From a bacterium D16-50 (lineage in GTDB: Bacteria; Bacillota; Clostridia; Lachnospirales; Lachnospiraceae), in NCBI GenBank assembly GCA_003612485.1, contig RAZA01000036.1:1-37449 (forward strand): a stretch of DNA of 37,449 nucleotides. Reading direction: 5' to 3'. This document shows positions 31,155-37,449 of this stretch, piece by piece (position 1 is the stretch's first letter; each line of letters begins with the position of its first letter). The notes under the pieces were generated by a model. That model was not told the DNA's origin and did no database searches. It saw only the letters and a program-made list of their open reading frames with translations. The translations under genes were made by a program, and so were the position numbers.

Positions 31155-31940
31155 ATGTGTAAAGTTATAGCAATCGCAAACCAGAAAGGCGGGGTCGGCA
31201 AGACCACCACAACGAGCAATTTAGGAATCGGGCTGGCAAAACAGGGAAAGAAAGTCCTGGTCATTGATGCGGACGCACAGGGCAGTCTGACCGCAAGTCT
31301 TGGCTTTACGGAACCGGACAAGCTAGAAGTTACCCTTGCGAATGTAATGGAAAAGGTTATCAACGATGAAGAAATAGAACCGGGTTACGGAATCCTGAAA
31401 CATGATGAGGGAATTGACCTGATGCCGGGGAATATTGAGCTGTCCGGTCTGGAGGTTTCCCTTGTGAACGTGATGAGCAGGGAAGTTATGATGCGTGCCT
31501 ATGTGGATATGGTAAAGGATAGATATGAATATATCCTGATCGACTGTATGCCATCACTGGGTATGATCACCATAAATGCCTTTGCCTGTGCCGACAGCAT
31601 ACTCATTCCGGTGCAGGCGGCATACCTGCCCGTGAAAGGCCTGGAGCAGCTTATCAAGACCATAGGCAAGGTAAAGCGGCAGATCAACCCGAAACTGGAG
31701 ATCGAGGGCATTCTGCTGACAATGGTGGACAACCGCACTAACTACGCAAGGGATATAACGGCGCTGCTTATCGAAACTTATGGGAGCAGGGTACGGATAT
31801 TTGAAAACAGCATACCCATGTCTGTAAGGGCTGCGGAAACTTCCGCAGAGGGCGTCAGCATCTACCAGCATGACCCAAAAGGCAGGGTTGCGGGAGCATA
31901 CCAGTCTTTGACAGAGGAGGTGCTTGGCAGTGGGCAGTAA
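31155..31940 (+). CDS. parA: ParA-type partition ATPase
   Basis: A 261-residue Walker-type ATPase. The deviant Walker A is NQKGGVGKTTTTSNLG, Walker A' is VLVIDADAQGSLTASLG, and Walker B is YEYILIDCMPSLGMITINA. There is no N-terminal DNA-binding extension, so it is a Soj/type Ib-like form. With ParB it should position and stabilise an extrachromosomal form of the element, by ATP-dependent dimerisation on DNA. The start follows GGAGG. Its stop lies inside parB (11-nt overlap), indicating coupled translation. Confidence 0.93.
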   Translation: MCKVIAIANQKGGVGKTTTTSNLGIGLAKQGKKVLVIDADAQGSLTASLGFTEPDKLEVTLANVMEKVINDEEIEPGYGILKHDEGIDLMPGNIELSGLEVSLVNVMSREVMMRAYVDMVKDRYEYILIDCMPSLGMITINAFACADSILIPVQAAYLPVKGLEQLIKTIGKVKRQINPKLEIEGILLTMVDNRTNYARDITALLIETYGSRVRIFENSIPMSVRAAETSAEGVSIYQHDPKGRVAGAYQSLTEEVLGSGQ

Positions 31941-32805
31941 AGCAGGGAGCGCATCAAAAGTCAGACTGAACAGTTTTGATGATTTATTTGGCGGCGCAGA
32001 AAATACGGCGGGGGAGCAGATCATCAATGCGAAGCTGACCGATTTACATACATTCAAAGGACACCCGTTCCGTGTCCTGGATGATGAAAAGATGGAAGAA
32101 ACCACGGAGAGTATCAGCAGGTATGGTGTGCTTGTGCCGGGGCTTGCAAGACCGAGAGCAGGGGGCGGCTATGAAATCATAGCCGGACACCGGAGGAAAC
32201 GGGGTTCTGAAAGGGCAGGTTTGGACACAATGCCCGTCATTGTCAGGAATTATACGGACGATGAAGCTACGATTATCATGGTGGATTCCAATATCCAGCG
32301 TGAGGACATCTTACCGAGCGAGAAAGCAAGGGCTTATGCCATGAAATATGAGGCAATGAAGCATCAGGGCAGCAAAGGCGGCAGTACCCTTGACGAAGTG
32401 GGGGAAGCTGCCGGGGAGAGCGGAAAGACGGTGCAGAGGTATGTATGGCTTGCAAGGCTCTCTGATGAACTGCTTGAAATGGTGGATAAGAAAAAGATAG
32501 GGATATCGCAGGGCGTGGACATTTCTTTTCTGTCAGAGGCCCAGCAGGAGTATGTGACAGCCGTTCTTCAGGAAACGGGCGTGTCGGTTTCCAGCGCACA
32601 GGCGGCGAAGCTGAAAGAGTATGGAAAAAGCGGCGAACTTACGCCTGCGATGGTCAGGCTGATACTGGCGGAGGAAAAGCCGAAGGAAAGAAAGGTAACG
32701 ATCAAGGGCGATAAGATCAGCAGGTATTTTCCGGAGGAGTATTCAAATGACGATATAGAGGGCATCATTATCCAGCTTTTGGAGGAATGGCAAGGCAGGC
32801 AGTAA
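31930..32805 (+). CDS. parB: ParB/Spo0J-type partition protein
   Basis: A 291-residue DNA-clamp protein. The N-terminal ParB/Srx domain contains HPFRVLDDEKMEETTESISRYGVLVPGLARP, followed by the nucleotide-binding motif EIIAGHRRKRGSERAGL and VDSNIQRE. The central helix-turn-helix region (about residues 145-190) is followed by a C-terminal segment. It should bind a parS-like site on the element and cooperate with ParA. The GTG start at 31930 is nine bases after GGAGG; a TTG two codons earlier is too close to that site. It is followed 14 nt later by repA. No parS candidate was recognised by eye. Confidence 0.92.
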   Translation: MGSKAGSASKVRLNSFDDLFGGAENTAGEQIINAKLTDLHTFKGHPFRVLDDEKMEETTESISRYGVLVPGLARPRAGGGYEIIAGHRRKRGSERAGLDTMPVIVRNYTDDEATIIMVDSNIQREDILPSEKARAYAMKYEAMKHQGSKGGSTLDEVGEAAGESGKTVQRYVWLARLSDELLEMVDKKKIGISQGVDISFLSEAQQEYVTAVLQETGVSVSSAQAAKLKEYGKSGELTPAMVRLILAEEKPKERKVTIKGDKISRYFPEEYSNDDIEGIIIQLLEEWQGRQ

Positions 32806-32818
32806 AGGAGGCGGTAAG

Positions 32819-33904
32819 ATGGGAGAGCCATTGAAGTTTGACTATTACTATGGCGTAGAAGCAGAGCAGTTTTCTTTTTACCGTGTTCCCCGCCTGCTGA
32901 TCAAGGACGGGCGTTTCAAGGGGCTTAGTAGCGATGCTAAGCTCCTGTATGGGCTGATGCTTGACAGGATGGCGCTGTCCATGAAAAATGGGTGGCTGGA
33001 CGATGAAAACCGTGCATATATCATATACACAATAGACAACATAAGGGAAGACTTGGGATGCAGCAAAGAAAAGGCTGTAAAAGTCCTTGCGGAACTGGAC
33101 GCAAGCAAAGGGATAGGGCTTATTGAAAAAATACGCCGGGGGCTTGGCAAACCGGATATTATTTATGTGAAGAATTTTATTGTACAAGATGAAGGGAGAA
33201 AAGAGCCTTGCAATACTGATGTTTCCACAGAAGTCGGAAAAACCGACTTCAAGAGGTCGGAAAAGCCGACTTCAAGAAGTCAGGAAAACCGACTTCAGGA
33301 GGTCGGGAAAACCGATTTCAGCAGGTCGGAAAATCTGACTTCAAGAGGTCGGAAAAACCAACTTCAAGAAGTCGGGGAATCAGACCCTAATTATACTTAC
33401 TATAATCAAACTGACCAGAACTATACTGATCTGAGTTATACCAATCCTATCAATCAATCTGCGGGAAATGCGGAGGGTTCAGAAACGCAGGGAGAAGGTG
33501 ACAGGATTGATGGGATAGATGAAGCAGGCGCATATATGGCATTGATCCGTGACAACTTGGAATATGAGTTCCACATGAAATATGACCAGCATGGGGATAA
33601 AGAGATGTATGAGGAAATCTATGAGACTGTCTGCGATGTGGTATGCGTAAAGCGCAGGACAATCCGCATCAATGGGGAGGAGTACCCTTACGAGCTTGTA
33701 AAATCCCGTTTCCTGAAGCTGAACAGCAGCCATGTAGCGTATGTCATGGGCTGTATGAGGGAAACTGTCACAAAGATCGCCAATATCAGGGCCTATCTGA
33801 TCACGGCGCTTTACAATGCCCCCTCAACCATGAGCCATTACTACCAGCAGGAGGTGCAGCATGATATGTATGGCGGAGGGTGGGCGGAAAAAGGAATTAC
33901 TTAA
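32819..33904 (+). CDS. repA: RepA_N-type replication initiator with DUF6017-like C-terminal domain
   Basis: A 361-residue initiator-like protein. The N-terminal RepA_N winged-helix domain (residues 1-120) reads FSFYRVPRLLIKDGRFKGLS, then AKLLYGLMLDRMALS and YIIYTIDNIREDLGCSKEKA. A repetitive hydrophilic linker (about 138-206) contains a 23-residue repeat (EVGKTDF---SE--TSR---) encoded by 23-bp DNA repeats. The C-terminal domain (about 235-350), with YEEIYETVCDVVCVKRRTIRINGEEYP, corresponds to the DUF6017 part of such proteins. RepA_N plasmids often carry their origin inside the rep gene, and this one has suitable iterons. It likely drives autonomous replication of the excised element. Confidence 0.9.
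   Translation: MGEPLKFDYYYGVEAEQFSFYRVPRLLIKDGRFKGLSSDAKLLYGLMLDRMALSMKNGWLDDENRAYIIYTIDNIREDLGCSKEKAVKVLAELDASKGIGLIEKIRRGLGKPDIIYVKNFIVQDEGRKEPCNTDVSTEVGKTDFKRSEKPTSRSQENRLQEVGKTDFSRSENLTSRGRKNQLQEVGESDPNYTYYNQTDQNYTDLSYTNPINQSAGNAEGSETQGEGDRIDGIDEAGAYMALIRDNLEYEFHMKYDQHGDKEMYEEIYETVCDVVCVKRRTIRINGEEYPYELVKSRFLKLNSSHVAYVMGCMRETVTKIANIRAYLITALYNAPSTMSHYYQQEVQHDMYGGGWAEKGIT
33233..33392 (+). repeat. Seven 23-bp iteron-like repeats within repA (candidate replication origin)
   Basis: GTCGGAAAAACCGACTTCAA-type units start at 33233, 33256, 33279, 33302, 33325, 33348 and 33371, exactly 23 bp apart. Most contain the interrupted palindrome GTCGG-AAAA-CCGAC; the last unit is degenerate. As 23 is not a multiple of three, the DNA repeats are read in three frames in turn. 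They therefore give a 69-bp, 23-residue protein repeat. The downstream sequence (about 33390-33460) is markedly A+T-rich. Confidence 0.93.
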
Positions 33905-33959
33905 CGGACTTCTGGACACAATGTCCAGAGGTGGCAGAGATTCCAGATGGCGTGTATGA
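33861..33959 (+). CDS. Tiny element protein overlapping the repA 3' end
   Basis: A 32-codon frame starting at an ATG seven bases after a perfect AGGAGG and overlapping the last 44 nt of repA in another frame. The peptide is basic (MICMAEGGRKKELLNGLLD, then an Arg-rich tail). It is not a family I recognise. The good ribosome binding site argues for translation, coupled to repA. Its second half overlaps one of the two ACTTCTGGACA palindromes (33908-33932), so constraint on the DNA or RNA could also shape it. Confidence 0.5.
   Translation: MICMAEGGRKKELLNGLLDTMSRGGRDSRWRV
33908..33932. promoter_or_regulatory. 25-bp palindrome, copy 1
   Basis: ACTTCTGGACA (33908-33918), three bases CAA, then TGTCCAGAGGT (33922-33932): an 11-bp dyad with one wobble-type change. 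A perfect version recurs at 35251-35275. Either an operator or an RNA hairpin with a three-base loop. Confidence 0.7.
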
Positions 33960-33990
33960 TATTGCTTAGGCACATGAAACGGAGGAACAT

Positions 33991-34359
33991 ATGGGAAAGA
34001 AAACATACATTACAGAAGAAGAACAGAAAAAATGCCGGAAGGTGGCGGATGCCTTTGCGGAGCTTGAAGATGCGGACATCGTGGTAGTTGATGCTGGCAG
34101 GTACGGTTTTGTGAAGCTGCAATATTACACGCCAACCACAGGCTTTGAGAATGACTTTACTTTCACGGACAGCAGGGAAATGTTTGAAGATTTGTGGGAG
34201 GAATGGCTGCACACACAGATCATTGCGCTCGCAAAGGAAATGGATATAGCTGATATTGACTATGATGATTTTCTCAAACGGCTGCCGGAGGAAAAGCAGA
34301 ATGAGCTAATGGGCAGGAAACAGCATTTCGCAAAAGCAGCGGGAATAGAAAACGTATGA
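33991..34359 (+). CDS. Element protein of unknown function (122 residues)
   Basis: Not recognised as a named family. The protein is acidic, with a helical N-terminus (ITEEEQKKCRKVADAFAELE), a central beta-like part (DIVVVDAGRYGFVKLQYY) and a helical C-terminal half (MFEDLWEEWLHTQIIALA, FLKRLPEEKQNELM). No signal peptide, membrane segment or catalytic motif is visible. It starts with ATG after GGAGG and lies between repA and a structured non-coding segment, in the same orientation. Similar-sized proteins are common accessory genes of this element type. The role is unknown. Confidence 0.75.
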   Translation: MGKKTYITEEEQKKCRKVADAFAELEDADIVVVDAGRYGFVKLQYYTPTTGFENDFTFTDSREMFEDLWEEWLHTQIIALAKEMDIADIDYDDFLKRLPEEKQNELMGRKQHFAKAAGIENV

Positions 34360-34392
34360 GCCTGCCAAAGTGTGGCGGGTGGCACTTTCAAG

Positions 34393-34438
34393 CCTTGTTG
34401 GAAGTGTGATTATCTTTTCAATCACACTTCCGGCAAGG
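34393..34438. promoter_or_regulatory. Long inverted repeat in a 226-bp non-coding segment of the element
   Basis: A 12-bp perfect stem GGAAGTGTGATT (34400-34411) / AATCACACTTCC (34420-34431) with an 8-base loop is extended by CCTTG (34393-34397) / CAAGG (34434-34438). Just upstream AAAGTG and CACTTT form another small dyad around a GC-rich core. No T-run follows, so this is not a simple terminator. It could be part of a protein-binding site such as a transfer origin, or a regulatory RNA. Confidence 0.5.
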
Positions 34439-34500
34439 TTTCCAGGGGTACGGGGGTGGAAGACCCCTGTGTTAAAAAAATGATAAATTGAGAACAGCGT

Positions 34501-34542
34501 AAGGGCGGTTAAGGATCAGTAGATTTGTAGCCGCCCTTTTTT
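34501..34542 (+). terminator. Intrinsic terminator before the 220-residue element gene
   Basis: AAGGGCGGTTA (34501-34511) / TAGCCGCCCTT (34528-34538), an 11-bp stem with one T-G wobble, followed by a T-run to 34542. It splits the element operon, or acts as an attenuator, 43 nt ahead of the next start codon. Confidence 0.8.
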
Positions 34543-34585
34543 ATTGCTTCCAGTCAATGTATCAGGAAGCGGGAAGGAGATCACT

Positions 34586-35248
34586 ATGGAATCATTACGG
34601 GATGTCAGGAGGGCAATGGAGCGTGAGGTAAAGAAAGGGAGCTGCCCGCTCATGTTTGACAGGCTGGAGTTTGGCACGAAGCCTTTCCAGATTATTACTT
34701 CAGAAGAAAAACTGGATGAAGTGCTTGCCTGGCTGCTGCGTGTAAAGACTTTCCGGCAGTATGCGGAGAAAACCATAATCAACAACGTGTATATGGATTT
34801 GGATATGCTCTGCAGGAAGCCGCAGTTTAAGCGCACCCATTCCCTCATAGACCGGGAAGGGATTTATGCAAGGGCGCAGAGGTACAAAAAGCGGTTACAG
34901 CCGGATTATGACGGCGGGCTTTGTCTGGAAACGGTGCGGTGCGTCTTCGCGCTCCCGGAGGAAGAAGCAGAAAAATACCGTATGACCCACAATGGGCAGG
35001 AAACCTATGCTTTTATCATGTCAAACAGATATATCCTGGGCCTGTTCACCCACTGTGAGGCGGCAAGGAAATCCGTTGTTATGGACGGCGTGGAGTTCGG
35101 GCACCTTGCGGAGCAGGAGCAGAAGATCGTGCTGCTTGACGGAGTGGGGGATGTGCTGTTTCAGGCATTACTGCTTGATGATGTGGAGTATGGAGGCCAT
35201 GAGCTGTCTGCCAATCTCCACACGATCTACTGCTTAAATGAAAAATGA
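34586..35248 (+). CDS. Element protein of unknown function (220 residues)
   Basis: I do not recognise a named domain. The protein is soluble and mixed alpha/beta. The N-terminal part has MESLRDVRRAMEREVKKGS and LDEVLAWLLRVKTFRQYA. A middle segment ICARAQ-like (GIYARAQRYKKRLQPDYDGG) follows, and the C-terminal half has ETYAFIMSNRYILGLFTHCE and a DGVGDVLFQALLLDDVEYGG stretch. There are no membrane helices. The start at 34586 follows AAGGAG; an upstream in-frame start lies within the terminator region. It is transcribed in the transfer-gene direction, downstream of an intrinsic terminator and just upstream of the second palindrome. The function is unknown. Confidence 0.75.
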   Translation: MESLRDVRRAMEREVKKGSCPLMFDRLEFGTKPFQIITSEEKLDEVLAWLLRVKTFRQYAEKTIINNVYMDLDMLCRKPQFKRTHSLIDREGIYARAQRYKKRLQPDYDGGLCLETVRCVFALPEEEAEKYRMTHNGQETYAFIMSNRYILGLFTHCEAARKSVVMDGVEFGHLAEQEQKIVLLDGVGDVLFQALLLDDVEYGGHELSANLHTIYCLNEK

Positions 35249-35250
35249 TA

Positions 35251-35275
35251 ACTTCTGGACATGATGTCCAGAAGT
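35251..35275. promoter_or_regulatory. 25-bp perfect palindrome, copy 2
   Basis: ACTTCTGGACA (35251-35261), TGA, then TGTCCAGAAGT (35265-35275): an 11-bp perfect dyad three bases after the preceding stop codon. It matches the copy at 33908-33932. No T-run follows. Confidence 0.75.
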
Positions 35276-35291
35276 GGGAAGGAGAAACAGA

Positions 35292-35348
35292 ATGTATTTT
35301 GCAGGAAAGATTGTCTATTACATTATCTGCCGGGGGATTCCCCCTTAG
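35292..35348 (+). CDS. Possible 18-residue leader peptide upstream of the PcfB gene
   Basis: ATG at 35292 is five bases after AAGGAGAAACAG, a good ribosome binding site, and the frame ends after 18 codons (MYFAGKIVYYIICRGIPP). A small GGGGG-ATT-CCCCC hairpin covers its last codons. It lies between palindrome copy 2 and the PcfB start 40 nt downstream. The placement is that of a leader peptide, but nothing proves it is translated. Confidence 0.35.
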   Translation: MYFAGKIVYYIICRGIPP

Positions 35349-35387
35349 TGCGTGGATTTTCTCAGGAACATAACAGGGAGGTGTTTC

Positions 35388-35864
35388 ATGCAGGAGGAAG
35401 TAACACAGAAAACAATCGCCCTTGTGATTAAGACCGCAAAATTAGATGCCAACGTGCTGAAAGCTGCAATGAAGATGTACCTGAACCACCATAAGCAGAA
35501 AGCACAGAAAACGCATGGAAAGACTTCTGTGAAAAAGCTCGTTGGCGAGGGCGTGGGGGTATCGTCCATTGAAGTCACGGACGGCAATATCAAATCTTTT
35601 GAGCGTGTAGCCAAAAAGTATAATGTTGATTTTGCCATTAAGAAAGACAAGACAACCGAACCGCCTAAGTATGTGGTGCTTTTCAAGGGCAGGGATGCCG
35701 ATGCAATCGCACAGGCATTCAAAGAATTTGTTTATGGTAATGAGAAAAAGAAAGGCAGGGTTTCCCTGAGAGAGAAGCTGAAGCATTTCAAGGAGGCAGT
35801 ATCGCAGGATAAGAACCGGGAACGGAGCCGGGAGAAAAATAAGGACAGGGGGCAGAGCCTATGA
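35388..35864 (+). CDS. PcfB family (DUF3801) conjugation protein
   Basis: A 158-residue soluble protein. The N-terminal helix VTQKTIALVIKTAKLDANVL and the following KMYLNHHKQKAQKTHGKTSVKKL, then VSSIEVTDGNIKSFERVAKKYNVDFAIKKD, form the PcfB/DUF3801 domain. A highly charged tail (REKLKHFKEAV, then Arg/Lys/Glu repeats) ends the protein. In enterococcal pCF10-like systems PcfB is an accessory to the coupling protein in presenting substrate to the secretion channel; here it sits directly before virD4 with a 4-nt overlap (ATGA), supporting that pairing. The start at 35388 follows GGGAGG. Confidence 0.85.
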   Translation: MQEEVTQKTIALVIKTAKLDANVLKAAMKMYLNHHKQKAQKTHGKTSVKKLVGEGVGVSSIEVTDGNIKSFERVAKKYNVDFAIKKDKTTEPPKYVVLFKGRDADAIAQAFKEFVYGNEKKKGRVSLREKLKHFKEAVSQDKNRERSREKNKDRGQSL

Positions 35865-37381
35865 GCAATATCATCAATGGCATAGCGAAAGACCTGAAAG
35901 CCATTCCGAAGAAACTCAAGGCAAAGACCGGGAACATTGACAAAAAGAAATTTGTCCTGATGAATCTCCCCTATTTCCTTGCCGGATATTTTTGTGATAA
36001 AGTAGCGTGTCTGTGGCGGGTATCGCCGGGGCAGGATGCTTCCGCAAAGATGATGGTGGTTTTGGAGGGGCTGAATGATTTATTTAAAAACCCGCTACCA
36101 AGTCTTCACCCGAAAGACCTGCTGACTGGAGCAGGATGTGGAATAGCGCTTTATTTTATCGTGTATTTCAAAGCCAAGAATGCCAAAAAGTTCCGGCATG
36201 GCATGGAGTACGGTTCCGCAAGGTGGGGCAACGCAAAGGACATAGAGCCTTACATGGATTCCGTGTTTGAGAACAATATCCTGCTGACGCAGACGGAGCG
36301 GCTGATGATGTCGGGCAGGCCGAAAGAGCCAAAGTATGCAAGGAATAAAAATATCCTTGTGATCGGCGGTTCCGGTTCCGGCAAGACACGCTTTTTTGTG
36401 AAGCCGAACCTGATGCAGATGCACAGCAGCTATGTTGTCACAGACCCGAAAGGCACCGTCTTAATCGAATGCGGAAAGATGCTCAAGAAGGGCGGCTATA
36501 AGATAAAAGTCCTCAATACCATAAACTTTGCAAAGTCCATGCACTACAATCCTTTCGCCTATTTACGGAGCGAAAAGGATATTCTGAAACTCGTAAACAC
36601 GATTATTGTCAACACCAAAGGGGAGGGGCAGCAATCCGGAGAGGATTTTTGGGTGAAGGCTGAGAAGCTGTATTACACAGCCCTGATTGCCTATATCTGG
36701 TACGAAGCCCCGGAGGAAGAACAGAATTTCGCCATGCTGATTGATATGATTGACGCAAGCGAAGCAAGGGAAGATGACGAAAATTTTAAAAACGCCGTTG
36801 ACCTGCTGTTTGACGAACTGGAGGAAAAAGACCCGAACCATTTCGCTGTCCGCCAATATAAAAAGTACAAACTTGCGGCGGGCAAGACAGCAAAATCTAT
36901 ATTGATTAGCTGCGGTGCAAGGTTAGCACCATTTGACATAAAAGAGCTGCGTGACCTTATGGAGTATGATGATCTGGAGCTTGACACGCTCGGAGAGAAA
37001 AAGACAGCCTTATTCGTCATTATTTCAGATACAGACGCCACATTTAACTTCGTGGTGTCAATCATGTATTCACAGCTTTTTAATTTACTTTGTGACAAAG
37101 CAGATGATGTCTATAACGGTAGGCTCCCGGTTCATGTGAGGATGCTGTTGGACGAGTTTGCAAATATCGGTCAGATTCCGCAGTTTGAGAAGCTGATTGC
37201 CACAATCCGGAGCCGTGAAATATCGGCTTCCATTATTTTGCAGTCCAAATCTCAGCTAAAGGCAATTTATAAGGACAACGCTGACACGATTGAGGGGAAT
37301 TGTGACACCACCTTGTTCCTCGGAGGGAAGGAAAAGACCACTCTGAAAGAGCTGGAAGATGTTTTAGGGAAGGAAACCATT
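35861..37381 (+). CDS. virD4: VirD4/TraG-type type IV coupling protein, 5' exon (interrupted by a group II intron)
   Basis: The inner-membrane ATPase that recruits the relaxase-DNA complex to the conjugation channel. This first 507 codons encode two N-terminal membrane segments (about residues 31-50 and 88-105). Next come Walker A VIGGSGSGKTRFFVKPN, VTDPKGTVL, Walker B VRMLLDEFANIGQIPQFEKL, and the conserved RSREISASIILQSKSQLKAIY. The frame stays open nine more codons to a TAA at 37408, but those codons are intron sequence beginning GTGCG at 37382. Relatives continue about 90 residues past GKETI. Full function would need intron splicing, unless the element is disabled. It overlaps the PcfB gene by four bases. 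Confidence 0.92.
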
Positions 37382-37449
37382 GTGCGCCCGTTAGGGTGTA
37401 TGCCATAAGCCGCCTTTAGCAAGCGGTAGACAAAGATATCAAAGAAAGG
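37382..37449 (+). mobile_element. 5' end of a group II intron inserted in virD4 (continues beyond window)
   Basis: The sequence begins GTGCGCCCGTTAGGGTGT, matching the GTGYG 5' boundary of group II introns. It is close to the start of the lactococcal Ll.LtrB intron (GTGCGCCC, then AGGGTGT), where GCGCCC pairs with GGGTGT at the base of domain I. A second hairpin CCGC/GCGG follows, then AAAGAAAGG at the window end. The insertion point is directly after the codon ATT of the conserved GKETI stretch in virD4. The catalytic domain V, the reverse-transcriptase ORF and the 3' boundary lie outside the window. Confidence 0.85.

Larger units (their letters stand above)
30217..37449 (+). mobile_element. 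Left part of a Tn1549-like integrative and conjugative element (continues beyond window)
   Basis: From just after ppdK the composition turns more AT-rich. The genes become those of a conjugative element: DUF6075, DUF3970, ParA, ParB, RepA_N initiator, PcfB, VirD4. All run rightward in one block. No integrase, relaxase or right end lies within the window. The exact left boundary is not determinable here. It lies between the ppdK stop (30216) and the first element gene (30471), and no target-site repeat can be tested without the right end. Confidence 0.85.

Noticed and set aside
37382..37408. Apparent natural C-terminus of the coupling protein at the TAA at 37408
   Set aside because: The last nine codons match no VirD4 consensus and coincide with a group II intron 5' end, so the stop is intron sequence.

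Overview
The window looks like a chromosome segment of a Lachnospiraceae-type member of the Clostridia (Bacillota). The coding strands are purine-rich with strong AGGAGG-type ribosome binding sites. Gene content fits that group: clostridial pyruvate phosphate dikinase, a FolB-FolK fusion, pyrBI, a YkpA-type ABC-F protein, and a DUF5050 protein. From about 30.2 kb to the right edge the sequence becomes more AT-rich and is the left part of an integrative and conjugative element (ICE) of the Tn1549-like kind.

Layout, host part. (1) 1-3.4 kb: the tail of a zinc-type alcohol dehydrogenase, pyrBI (aspartate carbamoyltransferase), a nitroreductase, a small PH-domain-like protein and a membrane protein. 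(2) 3.7-8.0 kb: a folate gene run folC, folE, folP, folBK covering most of tetrahydropterin and folate assembly, with unusually repeat-filled spacers. (3) 8.0-10.3 kb: Gx-transporter and NusG-domain-II membrane proteins, divergent from an ApbE flavin transferase lipoprotein; together they resemble part of a flavin-based extracellular electron transfer locus. (4) 10.5-14.5 kb: a SmtB/CzrA-type zinc-sensing repressor convergent with a DUF5050 protein, then pheA coupled to a DUF815 ATPase. (5) 14.9-20.1 kb: ppx, ppk1, maf and a HAD phosphatase, that is polyphosphate turnover plus nucleotide house-cleaning. (6) 20.1-23.0 kb: a solute-binding lipoprotein followed by a chemoreceptor, with no transporter permeases alongside. 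(7) 23.2-30.2 kb: a small acidic protein, a PHP phosphoesterase and an ABC-F ATPase in one operon, a membrane-anchored glycerophosphodiesterase, and ppdK.

Layout, ICE part. 30.2-37.4 kb holds DUF6075, DUF3970, ParA, ParB, a RepA_N-type initiator, three proteins of unknown function (one tiny), a PcfB-family protein and the VirD4 coupling ATPase. The repA gene carries seven tandem 23-bp iteron-like units, which suggests an internal replication origin. The coupling-protein gene is interrupted at its 507th codon by the 5' end of a group II intron, which runs off the window.

A striking feature of the host part is the number of unrelated short tandem-repeat arrays (units of 12, about 17-18, about 40, 41 and 57 bp). 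Nearly all sit in spacers between co-oriented or divergent genes. I did not find an obviously new defence or biosynthetic system. The most interesting items are the repA iterons, the intron-split coupling gene, a twice-occurring 25-bp palindrome in the ICE, the minisatellite-rich spacers and the binding-protein/chemoreceptor pair.
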